Numbered from the stretch's first letter, positions 25,435 through 35,260 are shown. The stretch is DNA of 64,000 nucleotides from Belnapia mucosa (GCF_016775475.1 NZ_JAEUXJ010000017.1:27712-91711), one strand, 5' to 3'. The notes: a model not told the origin generated them from the letters alone. Program-made: numbers and translations.

Positions 25435-27564
25435 CTATTGGAGTCGGATCTTCCGCGTCGCCACCGGCGTCGTCCCGTTATCGTCCGAGTAGCCCTCGAG
25501 CCGGAGGAGCTTGCCCTTCCCCGCGTCCCACCCCCGGATCTCGTAGGGGTGGACGCCATTGGCCACGTGCGCCGTGACCCGTGCCTTGTTCTCCTGATCT
25601 AGGAAAAGCTTTAGTATGTCGATGTTGCCGGTCTTAATCCTTGCGACGATCGTGTCGCCCTCCTTGTAGCAGGAGGTTTCCCGGAGCTGGCAGGGCGACC
25701 TCTCCTTCTTAAGCTCCTTCAGGAGATCCGCCGCCGTCTTAAGGAGGTCTTTGTTGTCCTCCAGCACGTCGGCACGCGTCATCCGATGGGGGAAATCCCG
25801 AGTGACGCCGCCGTTGTGCAGTTTCCCGCCGTCGCTCAGCACACCCCGGATGGTAACGCGCAGGTCCGTGTCGAGTGGACGCTCGAGTTTCAGGGGCCAT
25901 TTGGGTTCCCGGAGCCAGTCCTGAGGTTTTTCGCCCTGCGCGGCGGCGGCATCTTTCAGCGTACCGAAGGCCCTCTTCGCGTGTTCAAAGTTCTTCCACA
26001 GCGTGGACCGCGTCACGACGTTGCTGCGCCCTCCCCCGGTTTTCTTCTCGGTGCCGAGAACCTTGCCGATTTCGTACTTTTTGAAGCCCGCAGCAAAGAG
26101 TTCGGTGGCACTGTAGCTCAGAGCATTAGTGATCAGTACCACGGGACCGTAGTAATGTTGCCCCACATTGTTGCACAAAATTTCCGAGCTGATTGGCGCG
26201 GGTTTAGAGTAGTGACGCGGCTTGCCGCGTCCCGGCCTTTTGGGCGCTTGGTCCGGACCCCGCCAGCGATACTCCGGGACTAGCTTGATGACCTTCCGAC
26301 TAAGACCGGTGTTCCGGAACACCATCTCCTGCGGCTTGATGTACTCGGGTGTGAAGATCTGAAGTAGGCGCTCGGCCGCCAGTATCAGGCCGCCAGGGTT
26401 GTCGCGGACATCGAGGATGATGCCGTTCAGCGGCATCTGTGCGACAAGGCGGGCAAACTTCCGCACATAAGACCTGTGGTTGGCCACCTTGAAGCTGCGA
26501 ATCCGGATGTAGCCGTACTCCTCTCCGGAACGCGCATTGTCCCCGGCATACGGCGTGACGATGCTCGCCTCGCAGTGCTCTGGCATCTCCAGCACCTTGT
26601 CGGCTCGAACGTTCGAGACGAGTTTCCGATCGGCCGGCTTCGCCCTCTCTGGCAGCCATGCCTGGCCCTCCTGCTGGTGCACGGTGCGCCGGAGTTGGCG
26701 CACGGCCTCCCGGCCATCGTCCAAGCCTTGGCCCAGGGCACGCCAGGTTTCGTTGCGACGTCCCACCTCCGGATCCTCCGACTGGATCGTGGCTACGTAC
26801 CACGGGACCGGCTCCTCCGTTTCCTTTTCCTCGGCTTGACCTTCACCCGGCATTGTCCGGTAGGTCAGCTTGACTCCCCAATCGAGCGGGCAGCGCGCCC
26901 TTGCGAGTGGGACCGCGGTCATGCGGTCGAGGCCAAGACTCAGTTTGGTAGCGGCATTCGCGCCGGAGGTTTTGTCCCCGGACATCTCGACGGCTTTCGC
27001 CATCGGGTCTTCGCCCCAGCGTATGACCTCGACGCCGCGCTCGAAGTCCTTTGGAAGATTGTACCACGGAAGTTTCTTGTAGACGTTCGAGACGATGTAC
27101 TTGCGCTCCCCTCCCTCCCAGCAGGCCTCGACCTCGAAGGGCAGGAAGGCCACCGCCTTATCGAAAGGCGGAGGCGGCACATAGCCTGTGTGCAAATCCC
27201 GCAAGCCGGTGAAGGCGCGGATCATTTCCGCGTGGAACTCGAGATCGTCCTCCCTCAGCCAGTCCGGGCCGCCCTTGCCGGCGTAGTTGTTTGCCCCTGC
27301 GTCCACCCGCTCCTTCAACTCCCGTTGAAGCGTACGGAGTCCTTCGAGCGGATCGCCACTCTCACCTATCTTGGTGATGTAGAGATCTTCAACAACGCTA
27401 ATCGCATCGTCGACAATCTCCAGGCGCTTCTCAAGGTTCAGCACTCTCCTTCTTTGCTCGAGAAATTTGTCCAGGCGTTTCGCAGTCTCTAGATCCACCT
27501 GAGCGTCGCCGAAGAAAGGCGGAACGTTCCTGCTTGCGACATTCTTGTTCTGATCCTCCGCCAT
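25435..27564 (-). CDS. S41-family peptidase (C-terminal processing protease type), cytoplasmic form
   Basis: This 709-aa protein starts at ATG 27564 with GGGAGG nine bases upstream. Residues about 20-60 form a charged helical segment (LDKFLEQRRRVLNLEKRLEI). A domain with MIRAFTGLRDLHTGYVPPPP follows. The catalytic domain has GYIRIRSF, NGIILDVRDNPGGLILAAER and the nucleophile motif ALSYSATELFAAGF (Ser near residue 480), as in S41 peptidases. I see no signal peptide, unlike most CtpA/Prc proteases. It is divergent from the cyclase-RiPP-rSAM genes across 248 bp. A role in processing the neighbouring peptide is possible but only inferred. An upstream extension of the frame to 27987 lies in the divergent promoter and gene. 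Confidence 0.85.
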   Translation of the reverse strand: MAEDQNKNVASRNVPPFFGDAQVDLETAKRLDKFLEQRRRVLNLEKRLEIVDDAISVVEDLYITKIGESGDPLEGLRTLQRELKERVDAGANNYAGKGGPDWLREDDLEFHAEMIRAFTGLRDLHTGYVPPPPFDKAVAFLPFEVEACWEGGERKYIVSNVYKKLPWYNLPKDFERGVEVIRWGEDPMAKAVEMSGDKTSGANAATKLSLGLDRMTAVPLARARCPLDWGVKLTYRTMPGEGQAEEKETEEPVPWYVATIQSEDPEVGRRNETWRALGQGLDDGREAVRQLRRTVHQQEGQAWLPERAKPADRKLVSNVRADKVLEMPEHCEASIVTPYAGDNARSGEEYGYIRIRSFKVANHRSYVRKFARLVAQMPLNGIILDVRDNPGGLILAAERLLQIFTPEYIKPQEMVFRNTGLSRKVIKLVPEYRWRGPDQAPKRPGRGKPRHYSKPAPISSEILCNNVGQHYYGPVVLITNALSYSATELFAAGFKKYEIGKVLGTEKKTGGGRSNVVTRSTLWKNFEHAKRAFGTLKDAAAAQGEKPQDWLREPKWPLKLERPLDTDLRVTIRGVLSDGGKLHNGGVTRDFPHRMTRADVLEDNKDLLKTAADLLKELKKERSPCQLRETSCYKEGDTIVARIKTGNIDILKLFLDQENKARVTAHVANGVHPYEIRGWDAGKGKLLRLEGYSDDNGTTPVATRKIRLQ

Positions 27565-27812
27565 CTTGTTGTCCTCCCTGAGCCGGAACCAATGTGGTTC
27601 AGCGCCGCGGTCCGGTCCGCGCATGCGCTGTGGGTGGAGGCTGGGGCGGTTCATTATCTCTATGCCAGCTCGCGAAATCCGCCCTACCATCTGGCCGGGC
27701 CGCCCGACCGCCCGAGCCAGGAACAAGTCTGCCGTCGCATTGCCAGCCGGCGCAAGTGGACAGCAGGACCTGGCTTGGCCAAGTCGGAATGTAGAACAGG
27801 AACCGCGGATCA

Positions 27813-30800
27813 ATGCTCTGCAGCAACTGCAGCACCATGAGCCCGAGCACCAGCCGGTACTGCGATGCCTGCGGCGCGCCGCTACCTTTTGCTTGCCTCG
27901 CCTGCGGCCACGCCAACCGTCCAGGCGCACGCTTTTGCGGCGGCTGCGGACGCGGCTTGGGGGAGACCACCCCGGCCGCGCCGTCACTGCCCCCGCGCCT
28001 AGCGGCGCTTCTGGGCTCCCGCTTTGCCTCAGAGGGCGAGCGCAAGCAGGTCACCGTGCTGTTCGCCGACATCCGCGGCTCAATGGAGCTCATCCAGGGT
28101 CTCGATCCCGAGCAGGCGGTGCAGCGGCTGGAACCGGCGCTGCAGGTTATGGCCAGGGAGGTGCACCAGTACGGTGGAACGGTGAACCACATGAGCGGCG
28201 ATGGCCTAATGGCGGTGTTCGGCGCACCGCTGGCCTACGAGGACCACGCGGTCCGCGCCTGCTTCGCCGCGCGCGCCATGATCGAGAGCATCTCAAGCCT
28301 CGACCAGGACCAAGTGGAGATCCGCGTTGGCCTTAACTCAGGGGAGGTACTGGTGCGAACCAACGGCCATGACCTCTCCATGGAGTATGAGGCCGTCGGG
28401 CTGACCACCCATTTCGCGAACCGGATGGAACAGCTCGCTGTCCCTGGTACCGCCTGCATCACTGCGAGGACGGCGCAGCTCGCGCACGGTTTCGTCACGC
28501 TGCGCTCCCTGGGTCCGACCGCCATCAAAGGCGTTTCTCGCCCGGTGGAAGTCTTCGAGCTGCTTGGTGTCGCCGCGCAGACGCGCTGGCAGGCGCGCGC
28601 GGCGACCCAATGCCTGACGCCATTCGTCGGTCGGCGGACCGAGCTCGCCGTGATGTTGGAGGCACTGCACCGCGCCAGAGAGGGCCGTGGTCAGGTGGTG
28701 ACGGTCTCCGGTGAGGCCGGCGTTGGGAAGTCGCGACTGGTGCACGAATTCCTGCGCAGCCCAGAGATGGAGGGCCTACCCTCCATCTCCGCAGCCGCCA
28801 TGCCGCACGACCGGAATACGCCCTACAAGCTCACCGCCGGAATGCTGCGCTCCTGGCTCACCGTGGAAAACGAGGACGGCCAAGCCGAGATCGACGCGAA
28901 GCTTGTCGCCGCGACCGCAACGCTGAGGGAGGGCCGGGTGGTCGACCTCGCGCCTCTACGCTCGCTCCTCGACCTGCCGGTGCGGGACGCCGGCTGGAGC
29001 CAGCTTGAACCGGTGCAGCGCAGGCGGCGCACGCATGAGGCGGTGCGCTCGCTCGTGCTGCAAGCCGGCGCGGCTAGGCCGTCCATCCTTGTAGTCGAGG
29101 ACATGCACTGGGCAGATGCTGAGAGCCAGTCCGTGCTGGAAGCCATCGTGGACAGTCTCGGCGCCGCGCGGGTGCTGCTCGTCGTTACTTACCGGCCGGA
29201 GTACCAAAACCAGTGGGCGCGCCTCAGCTACTACTCGCTCGTGCAGCTCGGCCCGCTCGAGGCGGGCGCCTCCGACCGGCTGCTGCGCAGTCTGCTTGGC
29301 GATGCGGCCGAGCTCGAGTCCCTCAGGCAACGGATCATCAAGCAGACTGACGGCATGCCCCTATTTCTGGAGGAGATCGCACGCACGCTGGTGGAGACCG
29401 GCGTACTTGTGAGCGAGCGGGCGCGCTACCGGCTGACGCGTAGCGCCGAGGAGGTGGAGATCCCGGCCACGGTGCAGACCGTACTCGCCTCGCGCATTGA
29501 CCGACTGCCAGCCGAGGAGCGCATGCTGCTGCAGGTAGCCTCAGTCATCGGCAAAGACGTGCCGATCCCGCTGCTCCGCGCGGTCGCGGGTCTCTCGGAG
29601 GAGAGACTGGTCCGACTGCTGCTTGAGCTCCGCTCGCAGGAGTTCCTCTACGAGGTCACCGAGTCCTCGGGCGCGGAGTACACCTTTAAGCACGCCTTAA
29701 CCCACGCGGTCACTTACGACAGCATGCTGATGCGGCGACGGCGGGCGCTGCACGGCCAGGTGATGTGCGCGATCGAGGAAAACTTCCCCGAGCGCATTGA
29801 CGAGTTTACGGAGCGGCTTGCCGATCACGCGTTGCGCGCCGCAGAGTGGGCGAAAGCCGCTGGCTACTGCTGCAAGGCAGGCCATCGTGCCAATGCCCGC
29901 TCTGCTCATCAGGCAGCGACGACCTTCTTCGAGCGTGCCCTGGAAGCAGTGCACCACCTGCCCGCGGAGCGCGAGGCGGTCCACCTCACCATCGACGTCC
30001 GGCTCGGGCTCCGGATCGCGCTGGCGGCCGCTGGCGATCTTGAGCAGGTACGCAAGCACCTGCAGGAGGCCGAGGCGCTCGCGCGCTCCATCGGGGACGA
30101 GCGCCGGCTCATGCCGGCCATCATCAGCCGCTCCACTATCCTGAACAACCTCGGCGAGCTTGATGAGGCGGTAGAGGCAGGGCTGCAGGGACGCGCGCTT
30201 GCGCTGCAGCTTGAGGATGAGGCTTGCTTCGTCAGCTCGGGCTTCGCGCTCGGTCAAGCTTACTGGAATCGCGGGGAGTTCCGGAAAGCCGAGGAGGTTC
30301 TCACGGGCACCATCGCATCAATCATGAAGGATCCGCCCAAGCGACATGCCGGAACCACCGGCACGGCTTCAGTCCTTTGCCTCGTCTCCCTCTCGCACAC
30401 TTACTGCCTCGTCGGCCGGCCAGGGCCGGCCTTCGCTCGCGCCCGCGAGGCGCTCAGGATCGCAAAGGAGACGGGGCGGCCCTACGACCTCAGCTACGCC
30501 CATGCCGCGCTGGGGCTGGTGCACCTTACCCTGGGCGAGTTGGAGGGCGCGACCCGCCCCCTGGAGGAGGGGCTGCGTATCGCTCAAGCGAGCGAGATCA
30601 GGCTGCTGATTCCGCACGTGGCGCGGTACCTCGGCCGGAGCTACGCCCTGGCGGGACGGGTCGAGGAGGCTCGCACGCTTCTCACCGAAATCGCGGAGCA
30701 GGCGAAGTTGCAATCGCTAGTGGCTTTACATGGGTGGTGCGCGGCGGCGCTCGGGCTCGCCCAGCTGCTCGGCGGCGCCCATGAGGAGGCCGAGCGCTCT

Positions 30801-31196
30801 GTGGGTGAGGCGTTGGATTTCGCACGCAGCAAGGGATACCGACCGCTCGAGGCGCATGCCTCCCGGTTGCTCGGGGCGATCGCCGCGAGAGATTGTGCCG
30901 GCACCGATCCGGTCCGGCGTGCCGAGGTCTGGTTCCAGAGCGCCGCGGAAATCGCCCGTGACCTCGGCATGAACCCGGAGTTGGCGCACTGCCATCACAG
31001 CCTCGCTGACCTTTTCGCCCATACGGGCCGTCCAGCCGAGGCGCGGGCGGGGTTCGGCCGGGCCATTGAGCTATACAAGTCCTGCGGAATGGAGGGCGGT
31101 GCAGTGGCCGCGAGCGCGGCTCTCGCGGCCCTTGCAGCAGGGAGCGCCACGATATCGGCGAAGGCGCCCTTGGTGGACGAGCCAGGTCTTGGCTGA
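27813..31196 (+). CDS. Zinc-ribbon / class III cyclase / AAA ATPase / TPR signalling protein
   Basis: This 1127-aa protein opens with two zinc ribbons (Cys 3, 6, 17, 20 and 28, 31, 42, 45). A class III adenylate/guanylate cyclase domain follows at about 70-250, with the metal-binding aspartates in VTVLFADIRGSMELI and MSGDGLMAVFGAP. The usual purine-selecting Lys before SGDG is not seen (VNHMSGDG), as in many of these multi-domain homologues. A STAND-like ATPase comes next with Walker A SGEAGVGKSRL near residue 300 and Walker B PSILVVEDMHWAD. The rest, to about 1100, is TPR repeats. Such proteins act as nucleotide-controlled signalling switches. The gene is 38 bp upstream of the small peptide gene and probably in the same operon. 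Confidence 0.85.
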   Translation: MLCSNCSTMSPSTSRYCDACGAPLPFACLACGHANRPGARFCGGCGRGLGETTPAAPSLPPRLAALLGSRFASEGERKQVTVLFADIRGSMELIQGLDPEQAVQRLEPALQVMAREVHQYGGTVNHMSGDGLMAVFGAPLAYEDHAVRACFAARAMIESISSLDQDQVEIRVGLNSGEVLVRTNGHDLSMEYEAVGLTTHFANRMEQLAVPGTACITARTAQLAHGFVTLRSLGPTAIKGVSRPVEVFELLGVAAQTRWQARAATQCLTPFVGRRTELAVMLEALHRAREGRGQVVTVSGEAGVGKSRLVHEFLRSPEMEGLPSISAAAMPHDRNTPYKLTAGMLRSWLTVENEDGQAEIDAKLVAATATLREGRVVDLAPLRSLLDLPVRDAGWSQLEPVQRRRRTHEAVRSLVLQAGAARPSILVVEDMHWADAESQSVLEAIVDSLGAARVLLVVTYRPEYQNQWARLSYYSLVQLGPLEAGASDRLLRSLLGDAAELESLRQRIIKQTDGMPLFLEEIARTLVETGVLVSERARYRLTRSAEEVEIPATVQTVLASRIDRLPAEERMLLQVASVIGKDVPIPLLRAVAGLSEERLVRLLLELRSQEFLYEVTESSGAEYTFKHALTHAVTYDSMLMRRRRALHGQVMCAIEENFPERIDEFTERLADHALRAAEWAKAAGYCCKAGHRANARSAHQAATTFFERALEAVHHLPAEREAVHLTIDVRLGLRIALAAAGDLEQVRKHLQEAEALARSIGDERRLMPAIISRSTILNNLGELDEAVEAGLQGRALALQLEDEACFVSSGFALGQAYWNRGEFRKAEEVLTGTIASIMKDPPKRHAGTTGTASVLCLVSLSHTYCLVGRPGPAFARAREALRIAKETGRPYDLSYAHAALGLVHLTLGELEGATRPLEEGLRIAQASEIRLLIPHVARYLGRSYALAGRVEEARTLLTEIAEQAKLQSLVALHGWCAAALGLAQLLGGAHEEAERSVGEALDFARSKGYRPLEAHASRLLGAIAARDCAGTDPVRRAEVWFQSAAEIARDLGMNPELAHCHHSLADLFAHTGRPAEARAGFGRAIELYKSCGMEGGAVAASAALAALAAGSATISAKAPLVDEPGLG

Positions 31197-31234
31197 CAGA
31201 GGACTGTGCAACTAACGGATCGGAAGCCCGAGGA

Positions 31235-31555
31235 ATGCAGGACAAGGATGAGGCACGGCAAGCGGCGGGAGAAGGCCTGAGGATCGACGAGCATGTGCTC
31301 GCCCAGATCCTGGTGCGCGCCAAGCAGTCCCACGACTTTCAGAAGAGGCTCCGGGAATCGCCTGACAAGACCCTGGAGGAGCTCGGACTTAATCCCGAAG
31401 AGAGATGGCTCGATTTTTTTAAGAGGCTGGAGGAGCACAATTTTGAAGAGGAGATCCGCAGCAAGATCACCTCCGACCCGGAAGGGGAGGCGGAGGCGGA
31501 GGCTGAGGCCGAGGCCGAGGCCGAGGGAGAGGCGGAGGCCGAAGGCGAGGGCTGA
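31235..31555 (+). CDS. Candidate RiPP precursor with NHLP-like leader and Glu-Ala repeat core
   Basis: This is a 106-aa peptide. The leader part (about 18-60) reads DEHVLAQILVRAKQSHDFQK, RLRESPDKTLEELGLNPEE, which matches the F-x-x-x-L-x-x-x-P-x-x-x-L-x-E-x-G-[IL] pattern of nitrile-hydratase-like/Nif11-like leader peptides. A helical segment (WLDFFKRLEEHNFEEEIRSK) follows. The last 25 residues are almost only Glu, Ala and Gly, as EA and EG dipeptides. The gene sits 38 bp after the cyclase gene and 41 bp before a radical SAM enzyme of the RiPP methyltransferase type, which supports a precursor role. No Cys, Ser or Thr is present in the tail, so lanthionine- or azoline-type chemistry is unlikely there. 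The exact core and cleavage site are unknown. Confidence 0.7.
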   Translation: MQDKDEARQAAGEGLRIDEHVLAQILVRAKQSHDFQKRLRESPDKTLEELGLNPEERWLDFFKRLEEHNFEEEIRSKITSDPEGEAEAEAEAEAEAEGEAEAEGEG

Positions 31556-31596
31556 GCCCGGCACCGGGGACGAGGCCAGCGGCAGGAGAGCGACGT

Positions 31597-33594
31597 ATGA
31601 CCTTGAAGGGCGCCATGGCGGTTAGTGGACCGACCGGAGGTGGGCTTGGCGTGGTCCTCGCCTCCTTGCCGCTGTCCTCCCCGAAATACCCCAGCCTCGC
31701 CCTTGGCCTTCTCAAGCCGGCTATCGAGCGGATCGGCCGCCGCTGCGATGTCCACTACTTCTCGCTCGACTACCTCGACGAGGTGGGAGCGGAGGTTTTC
31801 GCGTGCCTAAGCGACATGCGGTATTACACCGCACTAGTCGGCGAATGGGTGTTCGCCCGGGCGCTGCATGGCGGTGATCTCACCTCGACGGGGGGCGGGC
31901 TGGACGATGCGCGCTACTTCACCGAAGTCTTCCTGCCGAAGTGCCCAAGGCGCCAGGTCGCATCGCGGCTCGTAGCGCTCCTCGCTGCGCGGCAGGGTGC
32001 CGCCAACTTCATTGAGCGGTGCGTCGGCAGCGTGGACTGGCGGAGCTGCGGCATCCTGGGTATCTCTACATCCTTCCAACAGAACATGGCCTCCCTAGCC
32101 TTCGCAAAGCGCGTGAAGGCCCGCTTCCCGCATATTCTCGTCGTGTTCGGCGGGGCGAACTGTCAGGGCGAGATGGGCGTCGAGCTGCACCGCCGTTATC
32201 CCTTCATCGATGCCGTCTGCCTTGGCGAGGGCGACAGAACCTTTCCCGAGCTCGTCCGCCGCCATCTCGCTGGAGAGACGGCCACGGATCTCCCGGGCTT
32301 TGTGTTCCGCGATGAAAACAGGGGCACGCGAGTTCCGACCCACGCGGTCGATCAGGTAGAGGAGCTGGACCGGCTCCCCTACCCTGACTTCTCAGATTTT
32401 TATGAGCGGCGGCGGGCCTCGCCCGTTTGCTCGCTCCACCCCTCGGTGCTGATGTTCGAGACGGCGCGGGGCTGCTGGTGGGGCGCAAAGCACCACTGCA
32501 CCTTTTGTGGCCTGAACGGCCGGATGATGTCGTACCGCAGCAAGTCGCAGCACCGCGCCTATGACGAGCTGAAACACCTCGTCCAGCAGCACGGGTGTGA
32601 GGTGGCCAGCGCCGACGCCATCCTCGACCTCGCCTACTTCCGCGAATTCCTACCGCGGCTGGCCACCGAGGGACCGTCCATCCGGATGTTCTGGCAGATG
32701 AAGGCTAATCTTCGCCCCGACCAGCTCGCACTGCTGTCGCGGGCCGGCGTCAAACGGATTCAGCCCGGCATAGAGGCGCTTGATACGGAGCTGCTCGCGC
32801 TCATGCAGAAGGGCTGTACGATGTTGCAGAACGTGCAGCTCCTCAAGCTCGCGGCCGAGAGCGGCCTTTCGGTCGCTTGGAACCTCCTATACGGATTCCC
32901 CGGCGAGAACCCGGATTCCTATGTGAGGACCGCGCAGCTCATGCCAAAGCTACGCCATCTGCAGCCGCCGGCGAGCTCGGGCCGGGTGCTCGCTGACCGG
33001 TTCAGCCCATATTTTCAGCGCTCGGAGGATTTCGGGGTGCGGCTCGACCCAGCCCCAGCATACCGCTTTATCCACCCCTTCGGGGAGGCATCGGTGCGGA
33101 ATCTCGCTTACCATTTCCACATGCGGTCTGACGCGCTTGCCGAAGTGGAACGGATCGTCGCACCGATGCGAGCGGAGCTGCGGCAGTGGGCCGATCACTT
33201 CCGGGACAGCGCCCTTTACTGCCGTGACGACGGGGAAGGCGTCACGGTTTTCGAGGAGCGATGGGGCTGGCCGCGATCGGCCCGGCGATTTGAAGGGCCA
33301 GAGGCGGAGCTACTCCGCCTCTGCTGGCAGATCACTTCTTGGAACTTTACCAAGGCTAAGCTCGGTGTCGACTTTCCAGAGGAGGCGCTGTCTAAGGCGC
33401 TTGATCGGTTGGTTGAGCTAGGCCTCGTGGTTAGAGAGGGAACGGAGTTCCTTGCGCTGCCGCTACGACAACCCGGGTGGCGCAGGGCACCTACTTGGAG
33501 CGAGATCACAGGTGATCGCACCATAGATCATCCACCGCCAACCGCCCCCGCCACGAGCAGCGATATGGGGAGAGGCACCGCCGCCTGTTGGTGA
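31597..33594 (+). CDS. B12-binding radical SAM RiPP maturase (C-methyltransferase type)
   Basis: This 665-aa protein has an N-terminal cobalamin-binding-like domain (GILGISTSFQQNMASLAFAK, ILVVFGGANCQGEMGVELHR, FIDAVCLGEGDRTFPELV) and then the radical SAM core with the cluster motif CWWGAKHHCTFC. The cysteines are 293, 301 and 304, spaced C-x7-C-x2-C as in the RiPP maturation radical SAM C-methyltransferase family, which also shares the flank FETARG and GLNGRMMSYRSKS. The C-terminal winged-helix-like part (WQITSWNFTKAKLGV, ALDRLVELGLVVREG) could bind the leader. These enzymes methylate unactivated carbons or otherwise modify peptide substrates using SAM and cobalamin. It is the last gene of the apparent operon. 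The final 20 residues look unrelated and may be read-through into flanking mobile DNA. ATG 31615 is an alternative start. Confidence 0.85.
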   Translation: MTLKGAMAVSGPTGGGLGVVLASLPLSSPKYPSLALGLLKPAIERIGRRCDVHYFSLDYLDEVGAEVFACLSDMRYYTALVGEWVFARALHGGDLTSTGGGLDDARYFTEVFLPKCPRRQVASRLVALLAARQGAANFIERCVGSVDWRSCGILGISTSFQQNMASLAFAKRVKARFPHILVVFGGANCQGEMGVELHRRYPFIDAVCLGEGDRTFPELVRRHLAGETATDLPGFVFRDENRGTRVPTHAVDQVEELDRLPYPDFSDFYERRRASPVCSLHPSVLMFETARGCWWGAKHHCTFCGLNGRMMSYRSKSQHRAYDELKHLVQQHGCEVASADAILDLAYFREFLPRLATEGPSIRMFWQMKANLRPDQLALLSRAGVKRIQPGIEALDTELLALMQKGCTMLQNVQLLKLAAESGLSVAWNLLYGFPGENPDSYVRTAQLMPKLRHLQPPASSGRVLADRFSPYFQRSEDFGVRLDPAPAYRFIHPFGEASVRNLAYHFHMRSDALAEVERIVAPMRAELRQWADHFRDSALYCRDDGEGVTVFEERWGWPRSARRFEGPEAELLRLCWQITSWNFTKAKLGVDFPEEALSKALDRLVELGLVVREGTEFLALPLRQPGWRRAPTWSEITGDRTIDHPPPTAPATSSDMGRGTAACW

Positions 33595-33943
33595 ATAACG
33601 GTTTCACTCGCGCGAGCCGCGCGAACTTGGTCCTCCACCTCGACGAGGGCTGGCGCTGTACCCCCCCATCTATATGCGCACTGATAACGGCACCGTCCTT
33701 GCTGCGGCCCTGGACCGCGGGCTTCATGTGACCATCTAGCGATAGCTAATTGTGTAGCGTTTTAAGTTCGAGCGCAATGATCCTATCGGCCTCATGCTGC
33801 CGATCGTCGCGTGCCACGCCGACGCGAAAGTCGAGAAGCTCGTAGCAGGATGATTGGAAGAAGGCCGCGACCACATCAGGTGTGAGAGCGAGCAAAATCG
33901 TGCGGGACGTCAGGTCGCCCTTGCCACCATCTGCCTGCCTTGA
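33595..33943. other. Stretch with a possible integrase-core scrap
   Basis: No intact gene is seen. A short frame near 33670-33740 reads IYMRTDNGTVLAAALDRG, which resembles the RSDNG block of rve-type transposases. A scrap of an IS3/IS481-like element is possible. Confidence 0.3.
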
Positions 33944-35260
33944 TCAAGACGGAAGTTCGGATAGCACTGCCGGAAGGCATTTTCGAGCGTATCGTTCAGA
34001 ACCGTCGTGCGGACTTCCTGGAAGGGCTGCACCGTCGCTCGGTTCCAGCGCATCTGCTGTGCCTTGTTTATCCGCTTGGCCACGATCTCGTTCATCGCGT
34101 TCTCCACGAACGCGGTCGAGATTGGCTGACCGCGCCGACACCGGGCGGGGTAAGGCACCAGCGCTCCCGCGTTGCGTTCGATGTAGCCCAGCACGCCCGT
34201 GGCGTGTCGCTGGAAACGGTCATTCCCAGCGGCCTCGTACACGTCCTTCCGCTTGGTCCAGCAGAGAAGGGCGGTGAGCCTGTCCCGACATCCCGCCCAG
34301 CGCCCGTGCCACATGCGCCACTTCGCGCCTTCCAGGTCGCGCATGGCGTGGCCGGCGAGGGCTGCGGGCCGCCTGAAGCGCGTGCTCAAACCGCACGGCG
34401 GCGTGCCACCAGTCCAGTACGAGTTTGGCACCGGGCAACACTTCACGCTGCAGCCGCCACAGCATGGCATCACCGTCGTACAGCACGGTCGCAGGTGTGT
34501 CTGTCGTTACGCCCAGTGCTGCAAGCGACTGCCGGAGGGCCTCGGCCGAAGCCGCTTGACCATCCCAGACAAAGGCGAAGCGGTGCTGGACGCCAGCGGC
34601 ACTGATGACCTTGCCCGCGACCACCTCGAAGTGGCGCTCCTCCTCGGGATGTCGGTTGCGCACGTAGCCGCCATCCAGCCCGACATGACGGGCCCGGCCG
34701 CCCGTGCCTCAGGCCGGATCGCGGCCGCAGACTGGGGCGGCTGCACAACCTCATCGCCGACCCGCCGCGTCCAGTTCCGCACTGTGCCCGCATTCGCCGC
34801 CCCGCCGACCGGAAGCAGCTCAAACAAGAGCGCGGCGACCTTGCTGAATGGCGCCAGCGCCGCATATCGGGCCGCGACATAGGCGGGTTCGGGCGCAACG
34901 GTGCCGCAGCTGGTCCAGGGCAGCGAAGCTCTTCGGCTCGCCCGAGCCATACCAACAGCCGCCGCACCTGGACTGGCACCTAGCCAGACAGCGCGCGAAA
35001 AGTCGCTCAGAAATAGCCCTTGCTGGCCAGCAGCTGCTCGCGGGCGGCACACCGCCGGCGGCGCTCGCCTACTGCGGTCACCTGTGCCGCCACCACCTCG
35101 GCCTGCACCGCCGCGATGATCCGCTTCGGCTCCTCCGTCGCAGCCCGAGGTCAACCAAGCCCGCTTCTTCGTCGCGCTCGATCCGGGCAACCTCGGTCTC
35201 CGTTGTCTCCCCGGGCTCCAGTTCCGCTACCAACTTCACCCGCCACACCAGCTTCGGCAC
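33944..35260 (-). pseudogene. ISKra4-family transposase, frameshifted
   Basis: Read on the minus strand from ATG 35260, the product begins MPKLVWRVKLVAELEPGETT and ETEVARIERDEEAGLVDLGL. It shifts frame several times through segments such as KSFAALDQL and FSKVAALLFELLPVGGAANA. It recovers AGVQHRFAFVWDGQAASAEA and LVLDWWHAAVRFEHALQAA at 34270-34640, and ends with RRGQPISTAFVENAMNEIVA and KRINKAQQMRWNRATVQPF near 33950. This is the order of ISKra4-type transposases. At least four frame changes make it inactive. Confidence 0.8.

Noticed and set aside
26476..27492. 338-codon plus-strand frame opposite the S41 peptidase
   Set aside because: Antisense shadow. The peptidase has clear catalytic motifs on the other strand.
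31478..31552. Glu-Ala tail dismissed as a simple low-complexity artefact
   Set aside because: I kept it as a real feature because the frame is closed, has an NHLP-like leader and sits between two coupled genes.
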